A stretch of 51,680 nucleotides of DNA from contig JAFXPK010000047.1 of assembly GCA_017527905.1 (NCBI GenBank), positions 1 through 51,680 on the forward strand, given 5' to 3'. The position numbers and the translations under genes were made by a program. Below, piece after piece: positions 51,663-51,680 of the stretch (the stretch's first letter is position 1; every line of letters starts with the position of its first letter). The stretch is from Paludibacteraceae bacterium. Lineage in GTDB: Bacteria; Bacteroidota; Bacteroidia; Bacteroidales; Paludibacteraceae. The notes under the pieces are model-generated. The model was not told the origin of the DNA. It was given only the letters and a program-made list of their open reading frames with translations, and searched no databases.

Positions 51663-51680
51663 ATGAACACGGAAAACCGG
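51663..51680 (+). CDS. Start of a gene cut by the window edge
   Basis: The ATG at 51663 opens a frame of six codons (MNTENR) before the window ends. A promoter-like box upstream and an AT-rich leader make a real start plausible. Nothing can be said about its product. Confidence 0.35.

Overview
The window looks like a chromosomal segment of a Bacteroidales bacterium (phylum Bacteroidota). Three things point there. Many intergenic regions carry the Bacteroidota promoter signature TTTG-N19/20-TAnnTTTG. Two proteins end in type IX secretion sorting domains, one of type B (CHU_C) and one of type A (YPNP). The housekeeping set is typical of the group (rimP-nusA-infB, a YkvM-type QueF, Gly-Lys-rich IF2 with VGKIDL motifs, DUF853 ATPase). 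Genus cannot be decided from the sequence.

Layout. 1-660: repeat-rich intergenic DNA. 665-10745: a giant secreted GH8-type enzyme with nested adhesion-like domains, a LysM glucosaminidase and a lipoprotein. 10905-16258 (minus): an operon of a small type IX cargo protein and two CotH-kinase proteins, one with three glycine-rich MWGG inserts. 16790-22713: rimP, nusA, infB, cvpA and a flavin reductase-like gene. 22822-24872: a compact queF-queC-queD-queE operon for queuosine precursor synthesis. 24900-32153: an AT-rich accessory island of mostly unrecognised, all-plus-strand genes behind arrays of two-hairpin repeats. 32160-35108 (minus): DUF853 ATPase and PBP4-type DacB. 35332-37248: a degenerate nucleotidyltransferase fused to an unknown region. 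37292-39423 (minus): an AAA/DUF4143 ATPase and a lipoprotein. 39499-45540 (minus): glycosyltransferase, lipid-A-core-type kinase, sbcD and sbcC with overlapping stops and starts. 45541-46404: an apparently non-coding interval in which I find two small-RNA genes. 46405-49638 (minus): ribF, a B12-binding radical SAM protein and a GT2 glycosyltransferase. 49738-49812: a CAU-anticodon tRNA. 50106-51680: a C_GCAxxG_C_C protein, a lipoprotein and the first codons of another gene.

The strongest unexpected signal is a set of three predicted small RNA genes. Two are tandem on the minus strand (about 45835-45753 and 46182-46022). Each has a full -33/-7 promoter and an intrinsic terminator capped by a GUGA tetraloop, and the terminator heads resemble each other. 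The third (about 25512-25598, plus) is a structured RNA at the edge of the accessory island. G-U pairs present only on the predicted strand support the orientation of the 46 kb and 25.5 kb RNAs. Other notable signals are a related leader motif before four island genes, a repeat family whose stems covary, and face-to-face promoters for ribF and the tRNA. All functional statements are read from sequence by eye; no database search was possible.
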